Source of the DNA: Spirometra erinaceieuropaei
Taxonomy: Eukaryota; Platyhelminthes; Cestoda; Diphyllobothriidea; Diphyllobothriidae
Direction of reading: 5' to 3'
Assembly: GCA_902702965.1 (NCBI GenBank)
Contig: CACRXP010000010.1
Location: 459,571-523,570 of the forward strand
DNA length: 64,000 bases
The notes under the pieces were generated by a model, which was given only the letters and a program-made list of their open reading frames with translations, did not search any database and had not been told where the DNA came from. Of the stretch, positions 10,161-21,936 are shown one piece after another (within the stretch, counting starts at the first letter, position 1; each line of letters opens with the position of its first letter). Both the position numbers and the translations under genes were made by a program.

Positions 10161-11279
10161 CAGGCTAGTTCGTTTGTGACCAGAGCGGGAAAGGATAATT
10201 CAGACTTCCAGAAGGAGCAGTCACTTTGGAAGACAAGAGGAGGTGGAGAGGGGATAGGAATGGAGATTATTTTTATTTCGTTCATTTTCAGACCGTGTAT
10301 TGAATATCCGCTACCTGCGATCAGCTTGTCAAAGATTGCCGAAATTTCATGACCTAGTCCGTTTACCACTAGGAGGTAAGGAGCGTTCCCTTGTATAGAA
10401 GTTCTGGGTCATGTCCTGCGGCTCCTGAGTTTTGTTAAGGTCCGCGTTCTTAGTGTATTGAGGAGTTGACCTGAGTTAGTCTGAGGGATCTACGGCATCA
10501 CACGTTGCTCCCTCTCTAGGACTTTGATTTTGGAGGGGATGGGTAAAACTTAATGAAGGAATAACCAGCTGTGGGACGCACACATACATGAGACTTGACC
10601 GCCTAGTTTAACTCCCGATAAACGACCGTCACGAGGATGTGGCCACCGTGTCTCTTGAAACGGCAGCTGAAAGTTGGGTGTCAGAAAAAGCAGAACGAAA
10701 GTATCTACAATTTCCAACGATGTGTTCGATGGTAACTGCAAATGTATTCCCGTTGAACGACTGACCAAACGCATCGAAAAATCTAGCATGTTTCTAAACG
10801 ACTGCACTTGCCTCCGGCGTACTCTCCCAAAAGCCCGATAACGAAGGAGGAGGTTCACTACAGTCGCGGTGAGTTGTGTGTGAGCGTGTAGCTCCTTGAT
10901 CGTGAATTGGCCTTCCGCCTCTGGACCTGCACCGCGCTAGGCACAATGAGATCACGACTCCCGGGCGGCCGGAAAGTGCAGCTACTAAGGCGCTGGCGAA
11001 CTCCGCCTCGGCTCAGTCAGTACATGGAGCTCACACTGACCGATTCTCCTACGACACTTACTCATTCCCGTCCATATCACCCTAGCGGGGAGGGCCCCAC
11101 AAGACCAGTACCGGTTGTGGGTTAGGCGGCTGTACAGAATGCAGGATTCGTGCTACACTTTGATTTATTTGGCCTCCTTTGTTCACTCTGTACATACGCA
11201 CAACAAGCTGGTTTGTAGTGGGACAGACTTACACAACATAGACCGCTCTCCGCCCCACTCACTCACCGTTTATAATATT
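10161..11279. other. Intergenic
   Basis: No gene, RNA or shared repeat recognised. Confidence 0.4.
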
Positions 11280-11830
11280 AATAAAGGGTCAGAAAGACCG
11301 GAGGTGGGTGTGGGCGCAGGGGTTGGTTAAGCAAATCTACCCGTCTGTGCGCGTTACGTAAGATCAGATCTCTATCTCCACACGTGTCAGACTTGAATTA
11401 CGGATGGTGTCTCGGATATCGTACAGGTGTGACTTCCGTAAGGCCACATTAAGAAGGGTCTATTGAGGCCTGGCTATCGGGTCCTGTGTAGGACCCAGTT
11501 ACAACTTATCTTCCAATCCGTGACGGCTAACGCTAGTTAGAGGGATTCTGGTGAGGTATGCGTCGACTTGTTATGAGAATGGGTTCGTCAGTATCGGCCC
11601 CACTTCCTCTCTCCCCCTGCAATGCATCAGTCAAATGCTTGTGTCTGTCAATTAACATATGATGAAGTGGGACACACTGACTCACGTGGTTGGAGAGCCT
11701 CCGTCCATCGCGTGCCACACGCATGCATGACAGTAGTTAAAGCAACATACAGATTAAAAGCAGTCCGATTAACGCGTGCCACGATGCCGTATGGCCTCCG
11801 TTTCAGCTCAAACACAGTCTTATGGCGCAG
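11280..11830 (-). repeat. Family A dispersed repeat, long copy
   Basis: It begins with AGAAAGACCGGAGGTGGGTG, continues with a segment shared with 22.25-22.36 kb (a GGCCACATT-AGAAGGG block), and ends with the segment shared with 2.93-3.05 kb (GAGAGCCTCCG through CATGACAGTAGTTA). The same order of blocks in several copies shows that this is one composite repeat. Confidence 0.6.
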
Positions 11831-12999
11831 CCATTTTTACTGCTGATTGAGCGCACATAGGAGGAAATAGGCGCATACGGTGCTAGAATGTCAATAGGTA
11901 GCGTGGCCATTAAAGGTGAACAAATCAGTAAATTACTTTACTGGGTACCCCCTAGGCTACTATCAAACAAGTAAAAGCAAATTTTACAGTGAATTCTAGA
12001 AAGGGTAGGCATACTCTGTATAGGATTCAGCTCATAGTCATGAAAAACGGTTAGCAAACTGCGAAAAACTCCTTATTCAAAAAGACAAAATGAATATTAA
12101 GTGATTAGATTGTAGGGAGAAAAAGCCTGTCGCTTATGAAAGGGTAAATATGCGGTTCGAACAGAAATGGCCTGCATGCGGTAGTGTATGGGGAATTCGA
12201 GACGACCATCGACAATCAGATTCCTTGGATCGAATGAGGCTATCCGCCTTAAAGTGACGAACCCCGAGGAACCCAGATGCGATCGATCATAGTCCGCTCA
12301 GAATCCAGCCGAGGATGAGACATTAAACGCTAGGTCGGTCACCAAAGTGTAGAGGGGAGAATGCGACCCTGAGATCTCTTTGCAGACCGACCAAACTACT
12401 AGCAAATGGCGAGAGCAGAGGATTCACACCGTGATCGTCAACAGACCACTCGCCATTCATTTGTGTCGAGAGTATGTCGGGCATCTACGCACAGGTTCCC
12501 GAGTCACTGTAATACATTTGCAAATGGTCGAAAAGAGTAACGCCTGCTTGCGGTGTGCGGTCACAATGTGGAAAAAACTGGCAGAATATCTGCATTGGCG
12601 TTTGTGGGATGAGGGTGATTGTGGTTGCTCTATGTGTGTGGGCAACCCTCCCACTGCAGTTAGAAATATAATGTCCTACCATTTTGAGCAGAAACTGAAG
12701 CTCAGTATTACAGTGACGATGGGTGGAATACATGGCCTTTGTGATTTTGTTGGTGGTGGCGAAATTTTGCCTCGTGAGGCTGAGCGCGGTGGGTTGTCGT
12801 GATGTAGGACTCTTAGATATTCTGTAAATCTAGGTGGTGTCCTTAATCGCAGCTGACGATGCAAACCGGTTGATAAGTTTGGGCAGGGACTCATTGCATT
12901 CTTGATTTATATGATTTAGACCTCGTTTTTCCCCGTTACAGGCAAGCTTTATAGACAGAACTTCAGGCTGACAGATCTCCAGTGAGGTTCCCCACATCT
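11831..12999. other. Intergenic with one unrecognised ORF
   Basis: A 140-codon plus-strand frame (12380-12802) is open but resembles nothing known and has no splice context. I do not call it a gene. The rest is featureless. Confidence 0.35.
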
Positions 13000-13500
13000 C
13001 TATATCGATGTACTAAACGGGCTACGTGGAAGATGCCCTGGACCAACACGTGGGCCATGTCGCATTTTGGAAGGCGTTATGGGATTGCATGCCGTAAAAA
13101 TGTCAACATTTTGGTGTGAGGTGGCAGACCCGGTTGCTGGCAGACATCGCGCACACTAGGACCTCGTCCGTCCTTTCATTGATGTTGACCAAAAAGCTGG
13201 TTATTTGTTGTGTAAACCAGTTGATGTGGTGTGGAGCGCCAAGGTGCGGGCTCGACCGAGCAGTCCACTTGAACCCTCCCTGGTCTTCCTGACTCTGTAT
13301 TGACACCTGGTCCAGGTGTGGGGGGGGGAAGGGAAGGATGCAGACGCGGCGCAAGTCTATCATCAGTATATACTAATTCAGACTGAAGTCACCGTGCTTG
13401 TTGCACCTTGCTGTGTAGCACACGGTAGACATCGTCGAAATCGACGGTCGAAATGTCGTATCGATGCACTGGTGCTTGAGGGAGGTCTTCACAGTTTCTT
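13000..13500 (+). repeat. Family A dispersed repeat, sense
   Basis: Blocks in order: GGACCAACACGTGGGCCATG, GGCGTTATGGGAT, ATGTCAACATTTTG, GTGGCAGAC, GTGGAGCGCCAAGGTGCGGG, CTTCCTGACTCTGTATTGAC, then TGCTGTGTAGCACACGGTAG. All are present in the 32.76-33.2 kb copy in the same order. Confidence 0.7.
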
Positions 13501-14446
13501 AACAGTGCCGCCGTTGTCCATCTCTACTAACATGCAGAGCAACGTCGCTCTAGAACAATTATTTTGTCAGGAGCTCGTCAGCCGTCCTGACGAGTTAGCC
13601 GATCCATCGGGGTTGTATCTGCCTCCGCATGATGTAGGTGTAGGAAGTGTCTGTGCTTTCCAGGGCTTCAGTGTTGCGGATCCTTTCCTGCCACCACGTC
13701 TTGATTATTTGTCGAGGAAGCCGTTGTGCGAATGACTTAAGTTCTTTGCTTGACTTTCGTATATTTAAAATGATCGCCTCTTATCAAAAAATACGGACTT
13801 ACCGCCTTCACTGGAGTTTGTTTGATCAACGATATGAAGACCGATGGAATTAGTATCGGAAGCCATCGAATGTTCCACTGTGACATACGTCAACGCTAAG
13901 ATGTAAGTTTTCAAGTACATATATCCAATAAAATTTCGATTGCTAGTATTAAGTACTCGATGTAATAATCCGAAACAGGGGATTGATTTTGGTCGTTTCA
14001 GAAACAGATGATGTATAACTCCCAATTAATGCTTTGTCCCTCATCCCTCATGCTCGAACAAACACTAAAGTAGTGCGATTAATAGACTTATTCTTCAGCC
14101 CCCAGACAACGCTGTCCAAACAAAGTTGACAGTAAGTCATTTGGCAAAACACACGCAATCTAGACAATGGTGCTCTATGTGGACCGCCAGATATATAGTG
14201 GCAAATAGAAATCGTGTTATACAAATTAGAAGAAATGCCCGGCATCGATCAGCGATTTGTTCATTCGCGTAAGGTACCTTGGATAATAATATACGCAACT
14301 TCTAAATTGGGAGTTTTTGAAAAAATGGTGATCTGCGAATAAAACAATGAAAGCCACTTTTGAAACTGAAAGTGATGACAGAGTGCAGGAACACTCCCTT
14401 TCAAAAAATCTTCAGATGAAGTGGACAACTTAACAAAGGAGCAAAG
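13501..14446. other. Intergenic
   Basis: Becomes A+T-rich toward 14 kb; nothing recognised before the candidate gene. Confidence 0.4.
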
Positions 14447-17051
14447 ATGAAATTTTTTGAGGTAAGGATCACACTATAAAGTCAAATCAGCATGCGAAAA
14501 CGAAGTGTCATTATAGTGCGTCGAGGGATGCTGCGTTTCGAAGACCCACGGTGAGGCCTCGACATGTCACTGGCCAGAATGGAATTCTGATGAGGGTTTA
14601 CGGTAAGAGAAAGGCCGCTGCTTGGAGCATGCACTTCAACATGACCCCGATTACTTCTCTTGAAAGTTGCTTAGGGACGACGTCACATTTTGTAATGGGT
14701 AAGATGCATGAACTGAAAAAGTTGGCAATTCTGCTGAATGGGGAGGGGGACGTAGAAAATGAAACCACTCGTGCAGAGGGAGAGGTGGGTGGATAAAACC
14801 TCAATGGACTTTTTCAATGTCATATAGAAAGCATACACTGGATAATAAAGGTATCACACAACTTAAGGTCAATTGTGGAATTTATGTTATTGGTCTAGTA
14901 GATGAGTTGGCCATTTGGTCTTTAGTAGGTTGCCGATAGACATTGAGGACATAGATAAAGGGGGGCCACTTGACTCATTAGTCAACCAAATAGCTTCTTC
15001 GCAGCGCAAAAATCTGGCCGTCTTCCATCGCAACATTAGGACGTTATTTACACACGAAATTACCGCATCACCCCGATGCTTACCCCTTTCCTCCGATATG
15101 TTTGGCGTCAAGTTAATGTTACTTCGTCATTTCTAATATTTCAGATAGTCAAATTTCGGTCACTGTAATAACACTACGTGACATTTGGGCAAGGAAAATG
15201 TTTCGTTCATTAAACTTGAATGCTAGGCTTTGGGCACTCATGCTCACGCACCCCAATTCTACGTCAGCAGAATTCCCAGTCGCGTTCGTTACTGTTGTGG
15301 GGTCTTACTGCCTCCATACGAATGTCATTTTTACAGACCTGCCTGGCTCCTTGATAGGTTTCACTAACTTTACTCACTTCGAGCAGAATATTAGGCGTGC
15401 CGGCTTCTTCCTGTTGTCTCATCGAGCGACTAGTTTCACGATGGTGTCTGCATCGGTTGCGTAGCTGTCATCTTTAGTATTACTGGCTATTCAACTTAAG
15501 CGTCGCATTTTTTGAACTACATTCCTCCTTGTAGATAGTCAGGTTGAGTTCGCCTGTCTTTAGTTTTTATTTTTACTCCTAAACAAACTCCCAGCTTTTC
15601 AGCCATCCCACTGGAGAGTATTCCGTTTGAATAGACTGTTTACGCCTGTTCGGTATTAGTTGCATAGATAAAATCAGTTTAGTTTGCTCTTTGCTCTCCA
15701 ACGCAATTTCAGGAGGTCGCAGTCGCAGTGTTCCTGTTTCTTATTCAGTCCATATTCGGGTATGGAATACTCGCATAACATTTATTTCCATCTCTAGATG
15801 GAATAACTGATTACATAGGCCGTGAGAAGAAGTGAGGTCCTCTGAAGCATGCTCGTCACATCAGATTTTATTTTATGCAGGCAAGTCCTGGAAAACAAGA
15901 CTTTTTGCGGTTCCGGTATCTTTATTGCGGCTTCCCGAAGAATTCTCTTTATGAAAACAAGGACAATTTGCAGAATCATTTTTGGATCTAAATTTTTGTT
16001 GCTAGCTAACTAACCTGAGCGATTCACAAGTGTTAATTTTAATTTTGGGCTACCACTGTGGATTTTTTCATTTCTTTAGCCACGATTTCTTGTTTTCTCA
16101 TTCAACAAAGTTGGGCGAACATGAGTACAAAAATCGCTCGGGCGACCTAGGTATATAATTTAATGGCACAAGCGAGCTATCGGTATTTGCATTTAAATGT
16201 GAAGACAAATTATGTAATTAACTGTAACCTACGCGCCACTAGTCCTGCAGGGACGTGCGAACGTTCTTCATCATTATTTATAGGTCTGGTGCTTGCAGGG
16301 GTAACTTTGACCATGATTTTAGTGAGTTAAACGTAGTGCCCTGTTTTTTGTTAATCTGGATTCCCTATGGAATAATAGGTTAAGTTTGCTCTGTTTTCGC
16401 TTCACAAGTCTTCCTTATGAGTCATGACGCTGGATTTGAAGATTTGGACTAATTCGACGCCTGAGGTCCCATAAATATGCCATAAAATAAACTAAAGAAG
16501 AAACAAGACACTCCAGCTCAGATATTCCGTTGTTCGCCGCCTTTGCTGCCGAGCGAGAACTCCTGCGACTCTGCCTGTGTGCATTGGGCGACCAGTAAGG
16601 TCTGCACGGACGGTACAGGTAGCCCCTTCAATGGTGTTAACTTTGACAGTTGATATTTGGTATCATTGCTCAAAGCTCCATGCAGAATAATCAGGCGTGC
16701 CTTTATCAGGGATCTCGTTAGAGTTTTCCAGCTATTTCCGCGTTTGTACTTTTCTTATCTTGCAGTTAAATTGTGCGTTTTTATTACCTGACGCTTTCAG
16801 GCACTGTCAAACTTAAGACTTTACTTCCAATAACACCAGCTCATAACAGGATACTAACAAACAACCAAGAAAAATGTACTTCCGAAGTTTTGTCAAAACT
16901 AGATCTCACAGAACACAAACGCGAACGATACGTTGAAACGGCCAACAAGAAGACAAAAAAATTCGCTAAAATTGAAAAGGACCAGTCACACATAATCCAG
17001 GGAAATGGATATCCGCCTAGGAGGCGATTCAATAAGTCAACAATTTACTAA
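14447..17051 (+). CDS. Candidate spliced gene 1, unknown protein (about 201 aa)
   Basis: Assembled by hand from splice sites; I do not recognise the protein. Proposed exons are 14447-14461 (ATG with A at -3; MKFFE), 14517-14602, 14926-15106, 16522-16594 and 16801-17051 (TAA). Donors are GTAAGG, GTAAGA, GTCAAG (weak) and GTAAGG. Acceptors follow TTATAG, TCTTTAG, GCTCAG and CTTTCAG. Phases agree at every junction and the total is 606 nt, divisible by three. Exon 2 is Cys-rich (CVEGCCVSKTHGEASTC). Exon 3 contains IDIEDIDKGGPLDSLVNQ. Exon 4 adds more cysteines (SENSCDSACVHWAT). The last exon is Lys-rich (KKTKKFAKIEKDQ). An alternative exon 4 donor at 16619 keeps the phase. The first intron is 55 nt. 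Chance assembly cannot be excluded; exons 2, 3 and 5 are the best parts. Confidence 0.4.
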
Positions 17052-17439
17052 GTTTTCATCGAACATTGCCCATCAGTACAACCAGTCGACTTTGGTGTAT
17101 TTCCACCAATTTAGAAGGCCTAAGAAACAAGGTAGCTCTTTTCGGTTGCTGGTTATATCCGCAATGAATACTAACTGAACTGTATTGCCAAGTCAATTGA
17201 TTCGGTTTTAATAGACTGAAATGCAGGCGGTGATAGGGATTGATGGTTTAGTGTGCGTTCGAAGCTTCCACTCACGTTTGACGTAAAAGACGAAAGCTGA
17301 TTCGAGGATCGTGGACCATTTCCCTCCTCGCATTTCCTTATTTACGGTAAAGGACGCATTTTATCCATGTTGGTCGTTGAACCAATAAATTAGGTCACTC
17401 TGTGTATCTGTTATATCGATATCGTGATCGATATATACA

Positions 17440-17730
17440 TACGTAGACAGAATTGTACTACCGACAAGGACAAGGGAGACTGGAATAGCCCTTTCCGGCT
17501 TATCAACCGTCGTCAGACAGCCGTACTCGACCCCGAAGTGTGGAACACCCGGGGCTCGAACTCGCGACCTGTTAGTTAGAAGTCCAACGCCTCTAAGCAC
17601 TAAGCCACGGGCCGTTGCCTTGTGGGTTGCGATCGGAAATATACGATGGTATAGGGGACGCTCACATATCGTTCTCACGGAACTCACTCGTTCCGTTTTG
17701 CCTTACTGGCTGTCTCTCGAGTCCAGTTGG
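17440..17730 (-). mobile_element. Family B SINE-like element, one unit
   Basis: Minus-strand order: block A (about 17730-17625), tRNA-like head (17613-17541), ribozyme segment (17522-17478), tail (CTCCCTTGTCCTTGTCGG). The head has A box TGGCTTAGTGCTTAGAGG (17590-17607) and B box GAGTTCGAGCC (17553-17563). The loop around GGACTTCTAAC places TCT as anticodon, pointing to a tRNA-Arg(TCT)-like ancestor. The element could be transcribed by RNA polymerase III from these internal boxes. It abuts a second copy in the opposite orientation. Confidence 0.8.
17478..17522 (-). ncRNA. Hammerhead-like ribozyme motif
   Basis: Minus strand: GGCTGT (stem I), CTGACGA (17516-17510), stem II CGGTTGATAAGCCG (here with a proper C-G closing pair), GAAA, then AGGGCTAT in place of the stem III palindrome, T and CCAGTC. 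Stem I has one mismatch and one G-U, and stem III one mismatch. Confidence 0.6.
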
Positions 17731-17744
17731 GCAGGTTAACCTGC
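17731..17744. repeat. 14-bp perfect palindrome at the inverted junction
   Basis: GCAGGTTAACCTGC is an exact inverted repeat and sits where the minus-oriented family B copy ends and the plus-oriented copy begins. Confidence 0.85.
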
Positions 17745-17945
17745 AGTTCGCGAGTTCGAGCCCCAGGCGTTCCAAACTTCGGATTGGGTATAACTGGCTG
17801 ACGACGGCCAATAAGCCAGAAATGGCCATTCCAACCTCCCTTGTCTTTGTCGGGAGGGCTATTCTGCCTATATCATGCGCTGCTGTGCGGCTGCTAGTAG
17901 GGCTCGAGGAAGCCCGTAAGGCACAACGGGACGAGCGAGTTCCTT
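17745..17945 (+). mobile_element. Family B SINE-like element, permuted copy
   Basis: Starts inside the tRNA-like head (CGCGAGTTCGAGCCCC, the B box), continues through the ribozyme and tail, and ends with block A (CCCGTAAGGCACAACGGGAC through GAGCGCCATTCTACCATC). Block A is thus 3' of the ribozyme here, while in the neighbouring copy it is 5' of the tRNA head. A short ACAC/ATAT run follows. Confidence 0.8.
17793..17836 (+). ncRNA. Hammerhead ribozyme motif with intact palindromic stem III
   Basis: AACTGG, core CTGACGA (17798-17804), stem II CGGCCAATAAGCCA, GAAA (17819-17822), stem III ATGGCCAT (17822-17829, a perfect palindrome without loop), T17830 as cleavage base, then CCAACC. Stem I keeps only three pairs because GTC has become ACC. 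All core residues are present. Confidence 0.65.
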
Positions 17946-18242
17946 AAAAACGATCGCTGAGCGCCATTCTACCATCACACACACATATATAAGAATATTC
18001 TTTTTCATTTTTAGGCACCACTAATGAAGGGTTGAATTTCCTAGGTCTTTTTTATTTGCCGATATAGTGACTTACCCGCTTGTTAGATTTTTTGGCAGCT
18101 GATCTTTTCCCTCAAAGTGAATTAGTGCACTAGCCACTGGGTAGCTACTAGCTGAAACTTGCAATTTGTTAATAGTTTATGGCCGAGCCAACAATTGGTT
18201 GACAGGACTTACAAAACTACACAACACGCTGTTCTCTCTCAG
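17946..18242. other. Intergenic or intron
   Basis: A+T-rich; nothing recognised before the first exon of candidate gene 2. Confidence 0.4.
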
Positions 18243-21038
18243 ACGTATTCGACATGCACAATCGATATAAAAGTCCGAGGTACTCCACAGTCGTCTGCGC
18301 TCGCCCACATGCTACCGCAATATTATCATGTAATAGTGTCGCCGAGCATGTAAATACCCGCCGAACACCCTTTAGAGCCTGCCAGAGAGAGAATCACTGT
18401 CTATTTTAACGACAATATTTTCGACAAATGGGCTTTTGCCTGTTGTGGTCGCTAACGCCTTATATGGAGAATATCTTGAAAACAAAGCGTGTCGAAGACA
18501 AAATTCGGATAAAAGATGTTCGCAAGAGCAGACTGACGCTTTGCCCTTTTCGTGCGTTCTGACCGACCGTTCAAAAATGGATTGGGGAATTTTAGAACTC
18601 ATACATGTGTCATGGTGTGTTTGTCGATACTCATGAATGTACAATCCCTCAAAGGAATACCTAGCGCATGTTGTAGGGTCGTCAAACACGCAAATCTTGA
18701 TAAATCGGCATTGCATTCACCGGGCTTGCAGATTGTCCTCTTTGTGCTAATGAATCGAACCTATTCACCCGGACTGGTTTGCTGCTCTAGGAATGGGGTT
18801 CCATCGGAAGGACTCTGGTTTGCTGTGAAACCTAAGCATTCGATGAACCATTCCAATTATAAAATATTAAAAAGACTCATACGCTGTCTGAGTTTCAGTT
18901 ATTTCGGGGATATGTATTCTGCTCCACTGTAGATAAATGATGCTATAAGTTTACCAGTTGATCCTTGACACCTTAATATATTGACATTGACAAGTGCTAG
19001 ACCATCATACTGGGCAATAAATACAAAATGAAAGCCTTAGTCTGGACGGACACTGGCCCGTTTGCCGTTATCTCCGGAAGATACGCAACCGGTTTCCAGT
19101 TTGTACCAACCAGCTATACACGGACGCGACTGATGGGCTAGCGCGAGTATATGTTGCTGTTTGTGGTGGATAATTTGTGGATCAGAAGACTGATATGTGT
19201 GATTGGCTAATCCCGCCAATGCATCGTTTGTTCGAAATTTTGATTAGACGAGCTGGAGACAGGCAGTAGGCAAAAGTCTGAGACGCGACTGGAATTTACA
19301 CACTAAAATACCTTTTTGAAAAGCATAAATTACATGTTGTCTGTCGCCCCGTCCCTCTTGGGTGCTGCCATACTCGTTGCAGTATGTGAGACTGTAGACG
19401 TTTGGGACCGAGGCCTTCAGTGACTGCTTAAAATAACTAACTATGGTGGAATTTTAAGACATCAGATTGCCCTTTGTCGCCGTAGCGCGCAGCCAAAATG
19501 ATAGTTACGCTATTTTAAATCTACACCATAGGAGAAGCACATGAAGTGGAATGGACAGAACAGTGATTTAGGAATTCTCGATGACCATTCTGTTGTAGAA
19601 ATGCCAATTTTTAAGGTCGTAAATGTGTTACCTGCCTTTCAATTAAATGTACTTGTGAACGATTCTGATACTAGATGACCAGATAGTAGATTGGTGGAGC
19701 CTTATTCAGGAGTCTACCATGTAGCATACGATGTTTTCGGAGCATTTGAAATATCCAGTGTGGAGTTACGTTCTGCCGCCACCCACTTTTGATCACAACA
19801 TTGCCTATTTCAGTTCCCCCTCTGGTGCCGCTCACATCTTGGATATGCTCTCCATTGTTGCGTTGATCGCTCTAAATGAATAACGATCTTCCTCTCAGCC
19901 CGGTTGTAGAAACATACATCTGCTGGCTTATTGATAATCAACCCGAGGCTTTGCAGTAAGTTAATTCTACACTTTTAAACATCCACAGAGTATGCAATAT
20001 AGGAGACTTAGCCATTATGTATGCTGAAGAATGTGGTATCGAGGCCTCAGCGCCATTTGTTCAAAACTTCTATGAGTCCTGCCTCAAGTTTCTCAGACGA
20101 CTTGAAAAGTCTGCAGAACCCCTGAAAGTTATAAAGGCGCCAAGTAATAATATAAGTACTAACGTAAGTTTTTTTGCCTTAACTTTACTCCGTAATGCTG
20201 TTTTTGTTACATTCTAGCTTTGCCAGTTATTGGAATTGTCTCTTCGATTGGTCGTAGATTCCCCGTCCCTTCATATATTGCGAGCACTTAGCTGCCTGAA
20301 GTCCAGGAAATGACCTTGGGAAAATTATTTCGAGAATCTGGAATGAAGGAAAATACGTGAAATATAGTGACACCGAGACTGACTTTTATTCTAACTTGCC
20401 AAAAGCTCCTCTGCATCTAAGGCCAGTGAATCAGTAACTGTCCCTCGGGAACCCTGAGTATCGGCTGATTTCGTCCACTTCATTAGCTACTCTTTTTCCC
20501 CCCATATTTTGTTCCGAACTTTAACTCTCGCATTTTCTACTGTCCATGCAAGACCGTATAAGCTTGTAATAGGGTGCCTTCTCAGACGGTGGGCAGATTT
20601 AGTTTGAATCAGGCAGGATTTTTAGTGCCATCACTTTTTTATGTTTGGAACAACCTTCGGTGTTTCTTGCCTTCTACGTCGATGACATTTACTCCAGGCC
20701 CCTGCTGACGACCTCAAAAGATTTCATACGTTTCAACCACCTCAATATCACTCACTGGAGCCGCAAATGGACTACGACAGCCTGTCTGGACGTCATCGAC
20801 GTCATTCCAGTGATGACGTTAATGATGCAAAAACGATCTCAAGGGTCAGTTTTTCACGTGCTTTACTGCTTCCGAGCCTTTAGCCCTCTTTACTTGCCCT
20901 TAGAAGAGGTTATTCAGCATTTTTTCTGACATAATGATCTTTCCTGTTTAGGTGGGCAACAGTCCTTTACTATATGGCGAATACATTTATGACACAGGTT
21001 ACAAGGACAAGTCTGAAGTCGGTGTTTCGTTAAAATAA
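18243..21038 (+). CDS. Candidate spliced gene 2, 3' part (190 codons), unknown protein
   Basis: Exons are 18243-18349, 19899-19955, 19989-20163, 20698-20844 and 20952-21038 (TAA). Phases match at all four junctions and the sum is 573 nt. Acceptors follow TTCTCTCTCAG, TTCCTCTCAG, CATCCACAG, TTACTCCAG and TTCCTGTTTAG. Donors include two GTAAGT (19956 and 20164) and GTCAGT. The second intron is only 33 nt. Visible peptide landmarks are YICWLIDNQPEALQVCNIGD, MYAEECGIEASAPFVQNFYE, CLKFLRRLEKSAEP, RHRRHSSDDVND and a Tyr-rich end (LLYGEYIYDTGYKDKSEVGV). The stop overlaps an AATAAA. I recognise no domain. The protein looks soluble, with no signal peptide or membrane segment seen. The 5' end is unknown: an ATG at 19876 could also serve as start, and exons upstream of 18243 were not found. 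It may be continuous with candidate gene 1. Confidence 0.5.
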
Positions 21039-21039
21039 A
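21034..21039 (+). promoter_or_regulatory. Poly(A) signal AATAAA overlapping the gene 2 stop codon
   Basis: The hexamer begins two bases before the TAA at 21036-21038, giving a minimal 3' UTR if the gene model is right. Confidence 0.45.
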
Positions 21040-21694
21040 GCTGGGTGCAAAATTCAGTATGATGGAATTAAGTGAAGCAAGCCGTCTTAAGTAGACCACA
21101 GCCTAGGCAATCGCGTCCTAAAAGCAGGCATAAGTTACTTTCCGGTCAGCATCGAGGAGTGCGAGTTTTTCGCACTAATTATGCTTTTCCTGGTCAGAAT
21201 GCGCACAGCTAGCTTCACGCTAAGTCCACCACATTCCGTAGAGGTAATAAAAGAGAGTAAAGGTCGCGTAAATATCACATCGATAGTTGTTTTTAACTTA
21301 TTATGTATACTGGCTATCAAATACCGAGGTAGTTAGTTGTAAGCCTGTCGTTTTCGTACCACTGGAATTTGGACCTTTCCTAACTTTATATTTCTGACAC
21401 CAAGTTGATCATAAACTGCAGCCTTGGAAAAATCAAGCATATTAATAAGCTGACTGTGGTTGTTTTACAGACGATTCAACGACTGCTTGCGTAACCCATC
21501 TTATATAATGGCGAGGCCATGTGATACCGTTAATTTCGTGATCTTTTACTGTCGCTCCGCGGCTCAGCTAGCACAGAGTTTGGCTTAAATGTTCGATGAT
21601 GGACTGTCATCCAGATCTGGGGTTAAGCTACAGGTTTCTGGCGCTGGCAACCAACTCAAAAATGATCATTGAAATACTCGCCGAGATCCTGGAT
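21040..21694. other. Intergenic
   Basis: A+T-rich, nothing recognised. Confidence 0.4.
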
Positions 21695-21740
21695 ACTCTC
21701 TCTATCTCTCTCTCACCCTCTCCCTCTCTCTCTGCATTAC
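21695..21740 (+). repeat. Imperfect (CT)n microsatellite
   Basis: CTCTCTCTATCTCTCTCTCA followed by further CT and CCCTCT units. Confidence 0.9.
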
Positions 21741-21936
21741 TACCGGCTCGTCGCAATGTGGCCGCCTGCGAAGGTCCTAGCTTACTTTTTTCAAGGCAAA
21801 CTGAGGCAAGCATGTTCCGTCCCTCAACAGGACCGACGAAGCCTGACTCCCTTGTGACATATCCCCGTCGGTGGCCCTGCAGGCAGAGTGTTTAACCAAA
21901 ATACGCGTTGGAAAACTGCCATAGTTCACGTTTTGG

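Noticed and set aside
15145..15464. Long open frame after candidate gene 1 exon 3, behind TAATATTTCAG
   Set aside because: It needs a phase-1 donor that does not exist at a workable distance; the phase-0 route to 16522 fits better.
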